Positions 1-6,311 of a DNA stretch of 10,420 bases are shown piece by piece (positions within the stretch are counted from its first letter, which is position 1; each line of letters starts with the position of its first letter). Under the pieces are notes generated by a model. That model did no database searches. It saw only the letters and a program-made list of their open reading frames with translations, and had not been told where the DNA came from. A program made the position numbers and the translations under genes. The stretch lies in assembly GCA_900554465.1 (NCBI GenBank), contig USHF01000041.1, positions 1 to 10,420 on the forward strand, read 5' to 3'. The stretch is from an uncultured Collinsella sp. Its GTDB lineage: Bacteria; Actinomycetota; Coriobacteriia; Coriobacteriales; Coriobacteriaceae.

Positions 1-229
1 GGTCCTCGCGGCGCCAGGCGTGCCCGGCAAAGAGGATCTCCCCGGCCGTCGGCCGCAGCATCCCGCAGATCATCTTGAGCGTTGTCGACTTGCCGGCGCC
101 GTTGGGACCGAGCAGCCCGTACACCTCGCCCTCGCGGATATGAAGGCTCACGTCGGCCACGGCGTCCTGCGCCTGGTCGCCGCGGCCGAAGCGCTTGGTG
201 AGCCCACGCGTCTCGAGCATGCAACCCAT
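1..229 (-). CDS. ABC transporter ATP-binding protein, N-terminal part (cut by window edge)
   Basis: The reverse strand reads 76 codons from an ATG at 227-229 and leaves the window before any stop. The protein opens MGCMLETRGLTKRFGRG, the usual first strand of an ABC ATPase, and holds a complete Walker A motif, GPNGAGKST, at residues 41-49, followed by TLKMICGMLRPTAGEI. The signature motif, Walker B and everything after lie outside the window. An AGAAAGGA ribosome binding site seven bases upstream favours this ATG over the one at 218-220. The sequence around the P-loop resembles export ATPases of the antibiotic- or lantibiotic-immunity type (BcrA/LanF-like), but the substrate cannot be told from this fragment. 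A permease gene would be expected beyond the left edge. It is transcribed away from the pgsA operon. Confidence 0.93.
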   Translation of the reverse strand, partial: MGCMLETRGLTKRFGRGDQAQDAVADVSLHIREGEVYGLLGPNGAGKSTTLKMICGMLRPTAGEILFAGHAWRRED

Positions 230-250
230 GGGTTTATCCTTTCTCTTCCG

Positions 251-283
251 GGCGCGCGGGCCGAGTCACCGTGCCCGCGCGCC
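251..283 (-). promoter_or_regulatory. GC-rich hairpin in the leader of the ABC transporter gene
   Basis: A perfect 11-bp inverted repeat, ggcgcgcgggc at 251-261 and gcccgcgcgcc at 273-283, encloses an 11-base loop. On the reverse strand it ends about a dozen bases before the AGAAAGGA ribosome binding site of the ABC ATPase gene. No T-run follows it in either direction, so it is not a typical intrinsic terminator. A role in mRNA stability or translation of the transporter is an inference from position alone. Confidence 0.45.
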
Positions 284-440
284 TTACCTTTCGGGTTCAC
301 TATCCATGGTGGGGCACGTTTCTAACGAAGCCGTAACGGCCGTTGGACTCTTTTGGCGCCAGCCCTTCTCGACCCGCACATCATGATTAATTTGCTTAAG
401 GCAACAACTTTCCCGACCGATGTAATCACCGAATCAAAAC

Positions 441-497
441 GTGTACATCAGCCATCAAAGATGCCGAAAAATGTCATATTTGGAGGCTGATGTACAC
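441..497. repeat. 13-bp perfect inverted repeat containing TGTACA, upstream of pgsA
   Basis: The arms gtgtacatcagcc (441-453) and ggctgatgtacac (485-497) match perfectly around a 31-base spacer. Each arm holds the self-complementary hexamer TGTACA, so the site could bind two dimers or fold as a long-loop hairpin. No T-run follows, so a terminator is unlikely. It lies roughly 90-140 bases upstream of the possible pgsA -10 element. An operator is the most natural reading, but no regulator is identified. Confidence 0.6.
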
Positions 498-560
498 AAA
501 TGCAGAATCCCGCACAACCCAGTAGCATCCTCCATATGTCTGGACTCTCTATGCTTACGC

Positions 561-589
561 TGGATAGACATCGCCGGAACGGGTATAGT
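561..589 (+). promoter_or_regulatory. Possible promoter of the pgsA operon
   Basis: TATAGT at 584-589 is a good -10 hexamer, with a weak TGGATA 17 bases upstream at 561-566. It would start transcription near 596, about 30 bases before the GTG chosen for pgsA. The -35 match is poor, so this is tentative. Confidence 0.35.
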
Positions 590-625
590 AGCGAAAGTTT
601 TGTCGTTAACCAGCGGGGGAGTCCT

Positions 626-1330
626 GTGGGCATCAAAAAGAAGATCAAAAAGGAGCTTATCGGCACTTCCGATTACCCGTCGAATAAGATCTTTACGATC
701 TCCAATTTCATCACCTTTACGCGCCTGATCCTCACCCTGGTATTTCTGTACCTGTTTGTGACGGATAACAACCGCGTCATCGCCATCGTTATCTACGCCG
801 TTGCCGCCTCTACCGACTGGATGGACGGTCAGATCGCCCGCATGACCAAGACGGTCTCGTGGCTCGGCAAGGTCATGGATCCCATCTGCGACCGTGCGCT
901 GCTGTTCACCGGCGTACTTGGGCTGGTGGTCCGCGGAGAGCTGCCCATCTGGGTCTGCGTGCTCATTATTGGCCGCGACATCTATCTGGGCATCGGCACG
1001 CTTATCGTTCGTCATTATCACCGTCGCCCCATCGATGTCGTCTTTCCCGGAAAGATTGCCACTGCACTGCTCATGACCGGCTTCTCGCTCATGCTGCTCG
1101 GGTTCCCCGTTATTGACGGCCTGCATCTTTTACCTTCAACCCTTACGGCCTTCCCGGGCCTCAACGGAAGCTCGGTGCCCCTCGGCATCTTCTTTGTGTA
1201 CGGCGGCGTGATCTTCTCCATGCTCACGGCTGTCATCTATTCCATTAAGGGCGGAGTGGCCATTAAACAGGCTCTCGCGCATCCCGAGGACGAGGACATC
1301 GACTTTCTGAACCCTGAAATCGAAGACTGA
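626..1330 (+). CDS. pgsA: CDP-alcohol phosphatidyltransferase, PgsA-type
   Basis: A 234-residue membrane protein with the full CDP-alcohol phosphotransferase signature D-x2-DG-x2-AR-x8-G-x3-D-x3-D: D64, D67, G68, A71, R72, G81, D85 and D89 are all present. Hydrophobic stretches before and after the motif fit a multi-pass membrane enzyme. This family joins CDP-diacylglycerol to an alcohol; PgsA uses glycerol-3-phosphate, the first committed step to phosphatidylglycerol. The acceptor is inferred from overall similarity, and a cardiolipin- or inositol-phosphate-type synthase is not excluded. The GTG at 626 follows GGGGGAG with a four-base gap and begins the lysine-rich MGIKKKIKKEL. An in-frame ATG at 500 would add 42 residues without family-like sequence and would place the start upstream of the possible -10. 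The C-terminus is acidic (HPEDEDIDFLNPEIED). First gene of a five-gene run. Confidence 0.88.
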   Translation: MGIKKKIKKELIGTSDYPSNKIFTISNFITFTRLILTLVFLYLFVTDNNRVIAIVIYAVAASTDWMDGQIARMTKTVSWLGKVMDPICDRALLFTGVLGLVVRGELPIWVCVLIIGRDIYLGIGTLIVRHYHRRPIDVVFPGKIATALLMTGFSLMLLGFPVIDGLHLLPSTLTAFPGLNGSSVPLGIFFVYGGVIFSMLTAVIYSIKGGVAIKQALAHPEDEDIDFLNPEIED

Positions 1331-1334
1331 TTCG

Positions 1335-1363
1335 TTGGGGTATGATTACGTACGGTTCATTAT
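1335..1363 (+). promoter_or_regulatory. Possible internal promoter ahead of the FHA gene
   Basis: TTGGGG (1335-1340) and CATTAT (1358-1363) are spaced by 17 bases in the 66-base gap between pgsA and the FHA gene. Both hexamers are imperfect. It may let the FHA and merR genes be transcribed apart from pgsA, but this is weak evidence. Confidence 0.25.
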
Positions 1364-1396
1364 TTGCGGCACGTCCGCGATAAGTTAGGGGTTGTC

Positions 1397-1831
1397 ATGG
1401 ACAACATGGTTAACAATATGCCTCAGAATGATAAGACTGCTGACGCTACCTGCGTATTCCGCGTGCCTTCAAGCGACGTCACCGTTCCCGACCTCATGGC
1501 CAACGTGCGCATCACCGCCCCCGTTCTGTCCATCGTCAAGGGTCCGCAGACTGGTGCCGCCTTTGAGCTCGAGGACGACGTGACCACCATCGGCCGCGAT
1601 CCTGCGAACGGCATCTTCCTCAATGACATGACCGTATCGCGCAGCCACGCGCGCATTATCCGCGAGGGCCTCGGCGCTCGCATCGAGGACTTGGGCTCGC
1701 TCAATGGCACCTGGGTCGACGGTGCCATCGTCAATGCAGCCCCGCTGCACGACGGTTCTTCCGTCCAGATCGGTACGTTTACGCTCATCTACCACGAGAG
1801 CACGCCGGAGCGCATCGAAACCGGTGAGTAG
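1397..1831 (+). CDS. FHA-domain protein, GarA/OdhI-like
   Basis: A 144-residue cytoplasmic protein with a single forkhead-associated domain at about residues 43-133. The phosphothreonine-binding motifs are clear: IGRDP (65-69), NGIFLNDMTVSRSHARI (71-87) and EDLGSLNGTWVDG (97-109), then VQIGTFTLIY (123-132). This is close in order and wording to mycobacterial GarA and corynebacterial OdhI, which bind and inhibit 2-oxoglutarate-dependent enzymes until a Ser/Thr kinase phosphorylates their N-terminal tail. The tail here has ATCVFRVP (residues 17-24) where I recall ETTSVFR in GarA, leaving one threonine (T18) rather than two. The ATG at 1397 has AGGGG five bases upstream; an upstream in-frame TTG at 1364 lacks such support. 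Three bases separate its stop from the MerR gene, implying co-translation. The metabolic target is unknown. Confidence 0.9.
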   Translation: MDNMVNNMPQNDKTADATCVFRVPSSDVTVPDLMANVRITAPVLSIVKGPQTGAAFELEDDVTTIGRDPANGIFLNDMTVSRSHARIIREGLGARIEDLGSLNGTWVDGAIVNAAPLHDGSSVQIGTFTLIYHESTPERIETGE

Positions 1832-1834
1832 GGC

Positions 1835-2713
1835 ATGGCCGAACGCAACTATCTGAGTATCGGCCAAGTCGTCAACCTACTTCGAGGCGCATACCCCGAT
1901 CTTTCGAACTCAAAAATTAGATTTCTAGAAGATGAGGGGCTCATTACCCCTCATCGTACGCCTAAGGGATACCGTCAGTACTCCAAGGAGGACGTTGATC
2001 GCCTGGAGGTCATTCTGCACCTGCAGAAGACCCGCTACATGCCGCTCAACGTGATTAAGCAGCGCTTGGAAAACGCTACGGACCTGTCAACGCTCGCCTA
2101 CGAGGTGGGCTTACTGTCCGATGTTCCGCTCAAGACGGAGCCCAAGGAGACTAAACAAAAGCTGCATCCCATCGAGACCATTCCCGATATGTTGGGCGTC
2201 GAGATTTCGTTTATCCGCTCGCTCGCCGAGAACGACCTTATTCGCATCATCAAGAGTCCGCAGAATCGTGAGCTCGTCGATGGTCGCGATTTTCCGATCA
2301 TCCGTTACTGCTCCGAGCTGTCACGCTTCCATATCGAGCCGCGCAACCTGCGTCAGTACGTGTCTTCCGCCAACCGCGAGTCCTCGATGTTTGAGCAGGT
2401 GCTCGTGAGCATGCTCGGCATGGATACCTCCGATGACGAGCGCGACGCCAAGCTCGAGCGTGCGTTTAAGAAGCTTCACGACCTGACGGAGGGCGTGCAC
2501 ACCGCGCTGCTCAAAAACCGCGTTTTTGAGTCGCTCAACGCCGTGGTCGAGGACGCCGACATCGATGCACTCGATGAGGAAATCGCTCGCTCCGAGTCCA
2601 CCAAGGCCAAAAACGAAGAAACTGCCGCGCCTGCTTCGCACGAGGATTCTCTCGTAAAGCCGCTCAAGGTCGTCGCCCCTTCGCACTCCGGCACCGTCAC
2701 CGCGGGCAAATAA
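1835..2713 (+). CDS. MerR-family transcriptional regulator (Rv1828-like)
   Basis: A 292-residue protein with an N-terminal winged-helix MerR domain at about residues 6-80: YLSIGQVVNLL, then SKIRFLEDEGLITPHRT (26-42), GYRQYSKEDVDRL (45-57) and RYMPLNVIKQRLE (67-79). MerR proteins bind as dimers to palindromes in over-long promoter spacers. The rest (about 100-250) matches no ligand domain that I recognise, and the tail is acidic then alanine/lysine-rich. In mycobacteria a MerR-like gene of this kind (Rv1828) sits directly after garA, and the pairing here is the same, which supports both calls. The start ATG is three bases after the FHA stop, with GGTGAGTAGGG overlapping the upstream gene end as the likely ribosome binding site. 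Its regulon cannot be read from this window. Confidence 0.88.
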   Translation: MAERNYLSIGQVVNLLRGAYPDLSNSKIRFLEDEGLITPHRTPKGYRQYSKEDVDRLEVILHLQKTRYMPLNVIKQRLENATDLSTLAYEVGLLSDVPLKTEPKETKQKLHPIETIPDMLGVEISFIRSLAENDLIRIIKSPQNRELVDGRDFPIIRYCSELSRFHIEPRNLRQYVSSANRESSMFEQVLVSMLGMDTSDDERDAKLERAFKKLHDLTEGVHTALLKNRVFESLNAVVEDADIDALDEEIARSESTKAKNEETAAPASHEDSLVKPLKVVAPSHSGTVTAGK

Positions 2714-2753
2714 CCGCTGCTGATATTTCGGCAACTCATTGAAAGGTCATGCA

Positions 2754-3284
2754 ATGTACGACTTCGAATCTCAAATCGTCGACATCCCCGACTATCCCGA
2801 GCCCGGAGTCGTCTTTAAAGACATCACGCCGCTCTTTGGCAATCCCGAGGCGCTCAAAGCCATGACCGATGCCCTCGCCGAGCACTTTGCCGGCATGGGG
2901 ATCACCAAGGTCGTGGGTCCCGAGGCTCGCGGCTTTATGGTTGGCGTACCGGTGGCTGTAGCCCTTGGCGCCGGCTTTGTTCCCGCACGTAAACCGGGCA
3001 AGCTGCCGCGCGAGACCGTAAGCCAGAGCTACGAGCTCGAGTACGGCACCGATTCAATTGAGATCCATGCCGACGCTATCAGCTCTAAAGATACCGTGTT
3101 GATTCTGGACGACTTGGTCGCGACGGGCGGAACCGTCGAGGCAACAGGTAAACTGGTGCGAGATATGGGCGCAAAGCTTATCGGTTACGGTTGTATACTT
3201 GAGCTTGCGTTTCTCAACCCGCGCGAGAAGCTCACGCCGTCTGATGACGATGTGGAGCTCTTTAGCCTGGTGACGGTAGGCTAG
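2754..3284 (+). CDS. apt: Adenine phosphoribosyltransferase
   Basis: A 176-residue purine-salvage enzyme, the usual bacterial length, that makes AMP from adenine and PRPP. The PRPP loop VLILDDLVATGGT (115-127) is complete with its two aspartates. Other family landmarks are IPDYPEPGVVFKDITPL (11-27), GPEARGF (55-61) and the flexible-loop segment RKPGKLPRET (79-88). The ATG at 2754 lies seven bases after GAAAGG (2741-2746); an in-frame TTG at 2739 would overlap that ribosome binding site and is rejected. The gene is 40 bases after merR and 32 before the hydrolase gene, with no terminator in either gap, so it probably shares their transcript. Confidence 0.96.
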   Translation: MYDFESQIVDIPDYPEPGVVFKDITPLFGNPEALKAMTDALAEHFAGMGITKVVGPEARGFMVGVPVAVALGAGFVPARKPGKLPRETVSQSYELEYGTDSIEIHADAISSKDTVLILDDLVATGGTVEATGKLVRDMGAKLIGYGCILELAFLNPREKLTPSDDDVELFSLVTVG

Positions 3285-3316
3285 CCGTTACCCTTAGTTA
3301 CTGGAAAGGAAGCTAC

Positions 3317-4429
3317 ATGCGCACAGCAAACACGCACAAAAACATGGCACGCTGCGCTGCTACGGCAACCCTCGCTTGTGTTTTGGGCTTGGGCCTCGCG
3401 GCTCCTGCCTACGCCGATACCGCATCCGACCTTGCCGCTGCTCGTACGAAACTCGAGCAGATCGGCACCCAAACCCAGCAGATTTACGATGAGCTTGCCA
3501 CGCAGACGCAGGCGCTCGATCAGACTGCCGGCGAGATCACGCAAAAGCAGCAGGAGATCGCCGATGGTCAGGCCAAGCTCTCGACCTATGTCGCCGGCGA
3601 GTACAAAACCGGCGGTCTGAGCCTGCTTCAGGTTTTGACGGGTGTCGATGATCTGAGCGATATGCTCAACCGTCTGTTCTACTACGGCAAAGTTTCCGAT
3701 AAGCAAGCTCAGACCATTCAAGAGGTCAAGGAGCTTAAGCAGCAGCTCACCGATAAGCAGGCCGAGCAGGAGAAGAACGTCGCCACCACGCAAAAGAAGG
3801 TCGACGAGCTTAATGCCCAGCAGGCTGAAGCCCAGAACGTCGTAAACTCCCTGGATTCGCAGCTGCAGGCCGAGCTCGCTGCCGAGGCCGAGGCCAACGC
3901 TGCGCTGCAGGCTGGCATTAATGCTAGCACCGCCGAAAAGGCCACGGTGAGCAACGACACCGCCGGTACGACCGAGAACACCAACAATGGCGGCCAGACC
4001 AACAATAACAACAACCAGGGCGGCAACACGCCGGCTCCCGCACCGCAGCCTGCCCCCACGCCCGCTCCAGCTCCCACGCCTTCAGCACCGAGTCAGTCTG
4101 TTGATGGTGGCTCCGTTGTTTCGCGCGCCTACAGCAAGCTCGGCTATGCGTATTCTTGGGGCGGCATTGGACCGAACAGCTTTGACTGCTCCGGTTTTGT
4201 AAGCTATTGCCTCACGGGACGCTACTGCCGTCTGGGCACCACGGTCGACTTCATGGGTTGGACCCGTGTGTCCGATCCGCAACCCGGCGATGTTGTGGTT
4301 AACTCCTACCATACCGGCATTTATATCGGTAATGGTCAGATGATCCATGCTTCCGACTACAAAACGGGCGTCATCATCAGCTCCGTTGCCGCCGGCATGA
4401 ACAACAATTACATTTTCGTGCGCTACTAA
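3317..4429 (+). CDS. Secreted coiled-coil NlpC/P60 peptidoglycan hydrolase
   Basis: A 370-residue exported protein in four parts. A signal peptide (1-33) ends with LAAPAYA before DTAS. A long coiled coil (about 35-200), rich in Q, E, K and A, contains the stretch YKTGGLSLLQVLTGVDDLSDM, typical of PcsB/CwlO-type N-terminal domains that hold such enzymes inactive or dock them on FtsEX-like complexes. An Asn/Gly then Pro/Ala linker follows (about 210-260). The C-terminal NlpC/P60 domain (267-370) has catalytic Cys291 in DCSGFV, His332 in HTGIYIG and His344 in MIHAS; the two histidines are 12 apart, as in Spr. It should cleave peptide stems, usually D-Glu to diamino acid. The start has GGAAAGGA just upstream. 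Last gene of the run, followed by a terminator. The cleavage site and any FtsX partner are inferred. Confidence 0.94.
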   Translation: MRTANTHKNMARCAATATLACVLGLGLAAPAYADTASDLAAARTKLEQIGTQTQQIYDELATQTQALDQTAGEITQKQQEIADGQAKLSTYVAGEYKTGGLSLLQVLTGVDDLSDMLNRLFYYGKVSDKQAQTIQEVKELKQQLTDKQAEQEKNVATTQKKVDELNAQQAEAQNVVNSLDSQLQAELAAEAEANAALQAGINASTAEKATVSNDTAGTTENTNNGGQTNNNNNQGGNTPAPAPQPAPTPAPAPTPSAPSQSVDGGSVVSRAYSKLGYAYSWGGIGPNSFDCSGFVSYCLTGRYCRLGTTVDFMGWTRVSDPQPGDVVVNSYHTGIYIGNGQMIHASDYKTGVIISSVAAGMNNNYIFVRY

Positions 4430-4452
4430 TTTATTACTGCAGCGAACGAACG

Positions 4453-4492
4453 TGGGCCTCGCGATCTTGAGTCACGAGGCCCATTCTTTTTT
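4453..4492 (+). terminator. Intrinsic terminator after the NlpC/P60 gene
   Basis: A perfect 9-bp stem, tgggcctcg (4453-4461) and cgaggccca (4475-4483), with a 13-base loop is followed by TTCTTTTTT. It ends the pgsA-to-hydrolase run 24 bases after the last stop codon. Confidence 0.9.
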
Positions 4493-4515
4493 CCCTACCG
4501 TTTGCCATAAAATCA

Positions 4516-4552
4516 GGACGGCTATCTAGTATTCAAAACTAGATAGCCGTCC
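4516..4552. promoter_or_regulatory. 15-bp perfect inverted repeat at the degV promoter (candidate operator)
   Basis: Arms ggacggctatctagt (4516-4530) and actagatagccgtcc (4538-4552) pair perfectly around attcaaa. The right arm ends 19 bases before the -10 TATAAT and covers part of the -35 position, where an operator or activator site would sit. No T-run follows on the plus strand. The part ATTCAAAACTAGATAGCC (4531-4548) recurs, 16 of 18 identical, upstream of the DUF1836 gene. Read on the minus strand a TGATTTT follows, so a weak terminator from that side is the alternative. Confidence 0.65.
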
Positions 4553-4577
4553 AATCAATCAAAAAGATGGCTATAAT
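4549..4577 (+). promoter_or_regulatory. Promoter of the degV gene
   Basis: A consensus -10 TATAAT stands at 4572-4577, 30 bases before the start codon. The -35 position 17 bases upstream reads GTCCAA (4549-4554), a poor match. A perfect -10 with a poor -35 beside an inverted repeat suggests regulated transcription. Confidence 0.6.
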
Positions 4578-4606
4578 TGTTGGGGAACAACTAGAAAGGA
4601 CCCTCA

Positions 4607-5473
4607 ATGAGCTGGGCACTTATCTCAGATTCGAGCTGCAATCTTCGCGATTGGCAACCGACTGCACCCCGTACCACCTTTGCATTCGCTCCTCTCAAAA
4701 TTCGAGTAGGGGAGCGCGAATTTGTCGACGACCTTTTGCTCGATGTTCACGAGCTTAATGTTGCCATTCAGTCGGAAGCCAGCGCATCATCGAGCGCCTG
4801 CCCAAGCGTGGGGGAGTGGGCTGAGCTCTTTAAGCTCGCCGACAAGACGATCTGCATGCCAATCTCGGAGGGTGTCTCTGGAAGCTATAACGCTGCCGCT
4901 ACGGCACGCGATATGGTACTTGCCGAGGAGCCCAATCGTCAGATTCACCTGGTCAATTCGCGGGCAGCAGGCGGCAAGATGGATCTGATCTTCTTGCTGT
5001 TTGATCGTTATCTTGCAAGTAACCCGGACGTTTCCTTTGAGGACGCCTGCGCTTACTTCGACAGTCTCGAGCAAAACAGCAAGATTCTCTTTAGCCTGTG
5101 TAATTACGAGAACCTTGCAAAGGCAGGACGCATTCCTAAGGCAGCCGGCGTCATTGCCAACAAGCTCAATATTCGCATTTTGGGCACGGCGAGCGAGGCC
5201 GGTAAAATCGAGCTCGTCGGGCACACGCGTGGCGAAAAGAAGATGCTCAACAAGATCATCGACACCATGGAAGCCGAAGGTTTTACGGGCGGCGAGGTCG
5301 TTATCGACCATGTCGAGAATGAGGCAGGCGCCCAAGCACTTGCCAGCCGAATTGTGGAGCGCTGGCCAGGCTCCAAGACTATCATCATGCCCTGTAACGG
5401 GCTAGATTCATACTATGCCGAAATGTATGGGCTCATTATCGGCTACGGCATGGGCGTGGCTTCGGGCCAATAA
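4607..5473 (+). CDS. DegV-family fatty-acid-binding protein
   Basis: A 288-residue DegV/FakB-type protein. Family landmarks in order are ISDSSCNL (6-13, the usual TDSTADL site), CPSVGEWAELF (65-75), ISEGVSGSYNAA (86-97), LVNSRAAGGKMD (115-126), KAGRIPKAAGVIANKLNIR (172-190) and the final GYGMGVASGQ. DegV proteins bind a fatty acid; those working with FakA present it for phosphorylation so that exogenous fatty acids can enter phospholipid synthesis. No fakA is in the window, so the partner is unknown. The family signatures are somewhat divergent here (SDSS for TDST, GMG for GPG), so full FakB activity is not assured. The ATG at 4607 follows GAAAGGA with a six-base gap. The gene has its own promoter and terminator, and its upstream region shares a motif with that of the convergent DUF1836 gene. 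Confidence 0.88.
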   Translation: MSWALISDSSCNLRDWQPTAPRTTFAFAPLKIRVGEREFVDDLLLDVHELNVAIQSEASASSSACPSVGEWAELFKLADKTICMPISEGVSGSYNAAATARDMVLAEEPNRQIHLVNSRAAGGKMDLIFLLFDRYLASNPDVSFEDACAYFDSLEQNSKILFSLCNYENLAKAGRIPKAAGVIANKLNIRILGTASEAGKIELVGHTRGEKKMLNKIIDTMEAEGFTGGEVVIDHVENEAGAQALASRIVERWPGSKTIIMPCNGLDSYYAEMYGLIIGYGMGVASGQ

Positions 5474-5495
5474 CGTCCAACCAAGCAAAAATACG

Positions 5496-5531
5496 GGCGG
5501 GACAAAGTGGCAGATAGCCCTTTGTCCCGCC
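5496..5531. terminator. Bidirectional terminator between degV and the DUF1836 gene
   Basis: A perfect 12-bp stem, ggcgggacaaag (5496-5507) and ctttgtcccgcc (5520-5531), with a 12-base loop is flanked by an A-run on the left (caaaaata) and GTTTTA on the right. The flanks give a U-tract in both directions, fitting two convergent genes. Confidence 0.85.
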
Positions 5532-5545
5532 GTTTTATACGTCGG

Positions 5546-6157
5546 CTAGCTATTAAACCCATTAAACTTTAGATAGCTCATCAGGTACGCTTTCGAAACG
5601 AAGGATGAAACCGCACTGCGCACAAGCAGCGACTCACGCGTTACCTGATGCGCCGTATCGGGAACCGGCGCCTGCTCGACGGAAAACGCCGAACGAATCG
5701 ATGCCTCGAGCTGATCGACCACATAATCGAAGGCCGTCGGGGCATCGTAGCTCAAACGCTGAATGTTAAAGAGTGCCTGCACCGCAGCAATAGGTAGCAC
5801 CTGCTTAAAGAGGCAGATAGCGATCAGGCGGGCAATCTGCTCGCGGCCATATTGCTTTTTGACCGGAGCAGGCACCAGGCCGACCTTCACGTAGTTATTG
5901 ATCATCGATGGCGTAATGACAGGGTGCTCAACGCAAATGGACAGCGGCTCCATCCACAGCGCAACATACTCAATGACCTGGTCGCGGTAGAGTGTCACAT
6001 TGGGCAACTGGTTATAGCGCGGCAGACTCAACGTATTGAGTTTACGCACGATATCGGACTGAATGAATGCATCGGGCAGCACCGTGGGCTGAATATCCTC
6101 GGGCTTAATGCTGACCGACGAATCGGACATCGGAATAACGTGTTTAACGTGGTTCAT
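5546..6157 (-). CDS. DUF1836 protein, predicted helix-turn-helix regulator
   Basis: A 203-residue protein with the DUF1836 signature: LPRYNQLPNVTLYRDQVIEY (45-64), then TPSMINNYVKVGLVPAPVKK (82-101) and QYGREQIARLIAICLFKQVLPI (102-123). The second block reads like the recognition part and wing of a MerR-like helix-turn-helix, so DNA binding is likely, although the family's function is not established to my knowledge. The last 70 residues carry no domain I recognise. The ATG at 6157 has GGAGG six bases upstream; the frame stays open to 6319, but that extension is AT-rich, unlike the family, and crosses the promoter and a terminator stem. Its upstream region carries the ATGCAAAACTAGATAACC motif shared with degV, so autoregulation and control of degV are reasonable inferences. 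Confidence 0.85.
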   Translation of the reverse strand: MNHVKHVIPMSDSSVSIKPEDIQPTVLPDAFIQSDIVRKLNTLSLPRYNQLPNVTLYRDQVIEYVALWMEPLSICVEHPVITPSMINNYVKVGLVPAPVKKQYGREQIARLIAICLFKQVLPIAAVQALFNIQRLSYDAPTAFDYVVDQLEASIRSAFSVEQAPVPDTAHQVTRESLLVRSAVSSFVSKAYLMSYLKFNGFNS

Positions 6158-6181
6158 AAAGGTCCTCCGTTCATTTTCTAT

Positions 6182-6213
6182 ATTGTATTCTAGGTTATCT
6201 AGTTTTGCATACC
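6182..6213 (-). promoter_or_regulatory. Promoter and candidate operator of the DUF1836 gene
   Basis: On the reverse strand TACAAT (6182-6187) is a good -10, 24 bases before the start codon. Directly upstream lies ATGCAAAACTAGATAACC (6193-6210), followed by TAG, giving CTAG-N5-CTAG between the -10 and the weak -35 ATGCAA. The 18-base motif matches 16 of 18 bases ahead of degV. A site in the spacer is where MerR-like proteins usually bind, which suits autoregulation by the adjacent gene product. Confidence 0.55.
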
Positions 6214-6225
6214 ACATAGCCGGCA

Positions 6226-6271
6226 AGTAAAAGTGGTTGGACAACACATTGATGCATCGTCCAACCACTTT
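6226..6271 (-). terminator. Terminator of trxB
   Basis: Reading leftwards from trxB, a perfect 13-bp stem (gtccaaccacttt at 6259-6271, aaagtggttggac at 6230-6242) with a 16-base loop is followed on the transcript by further U residues (TTTTAC). The T-run is short, so efficiency may be moderate. It separates trxB from the DUF1836 gene, which has its own promoter. Confidence 0.7.
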
Positions 6272-6311
6272 GTTTAAAGATAGCAACCTTACATAAGATA
6301 TATTATCGTAC

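Larger units (their letters stand above)
230..625. other. Intergenic region between the ABC transporter gene and pgsA
   Basis: About 400 bases separate the two divergent genes. I see no convincing gene here. It holds a GC-rich hairpin (251-283), a 10-bp palindrome aacggccgtt (335-344), an AT-richer stretch around 380-410, a 13-bp inverted repeat (441-497) and a possible -10 element at 584-589. A GGAGG at 482-486 precedes ATGs at 490 and 500. The first opens an 11-codon frame and the second reads in frame into pgsA, but spacing from GGAGG is 3 and 13 bases, neither ideal. Confidence 0.6.

Noticed and set aside
500..625. Upstream start (ATG at 500) extending pgsA by 42 residues
   Set aside because: The added residues do not look like the family N-terminus, GGAGG is 13 bases away, and the GTG at 626 has a well-placed GGGGGAG. 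It is not fully excluded.
455..1126. Long reverse-strand open frame opposite pgsA
   Set aside because: It lies wholly across pgsA, whose catalytic motif is intact on the plus strand. The reverse product is a polar, low-similarity shadow with no domain I recognise.
3374..3381. Lipobox in the NlpC/P60 protein (TLAC around Cys21)
   Set aside because: The cysteine precedes the main hydrophobic stretch and the -3 residue is threonine. A standard signal-peptidase site after AYA at residue 33 fits better.
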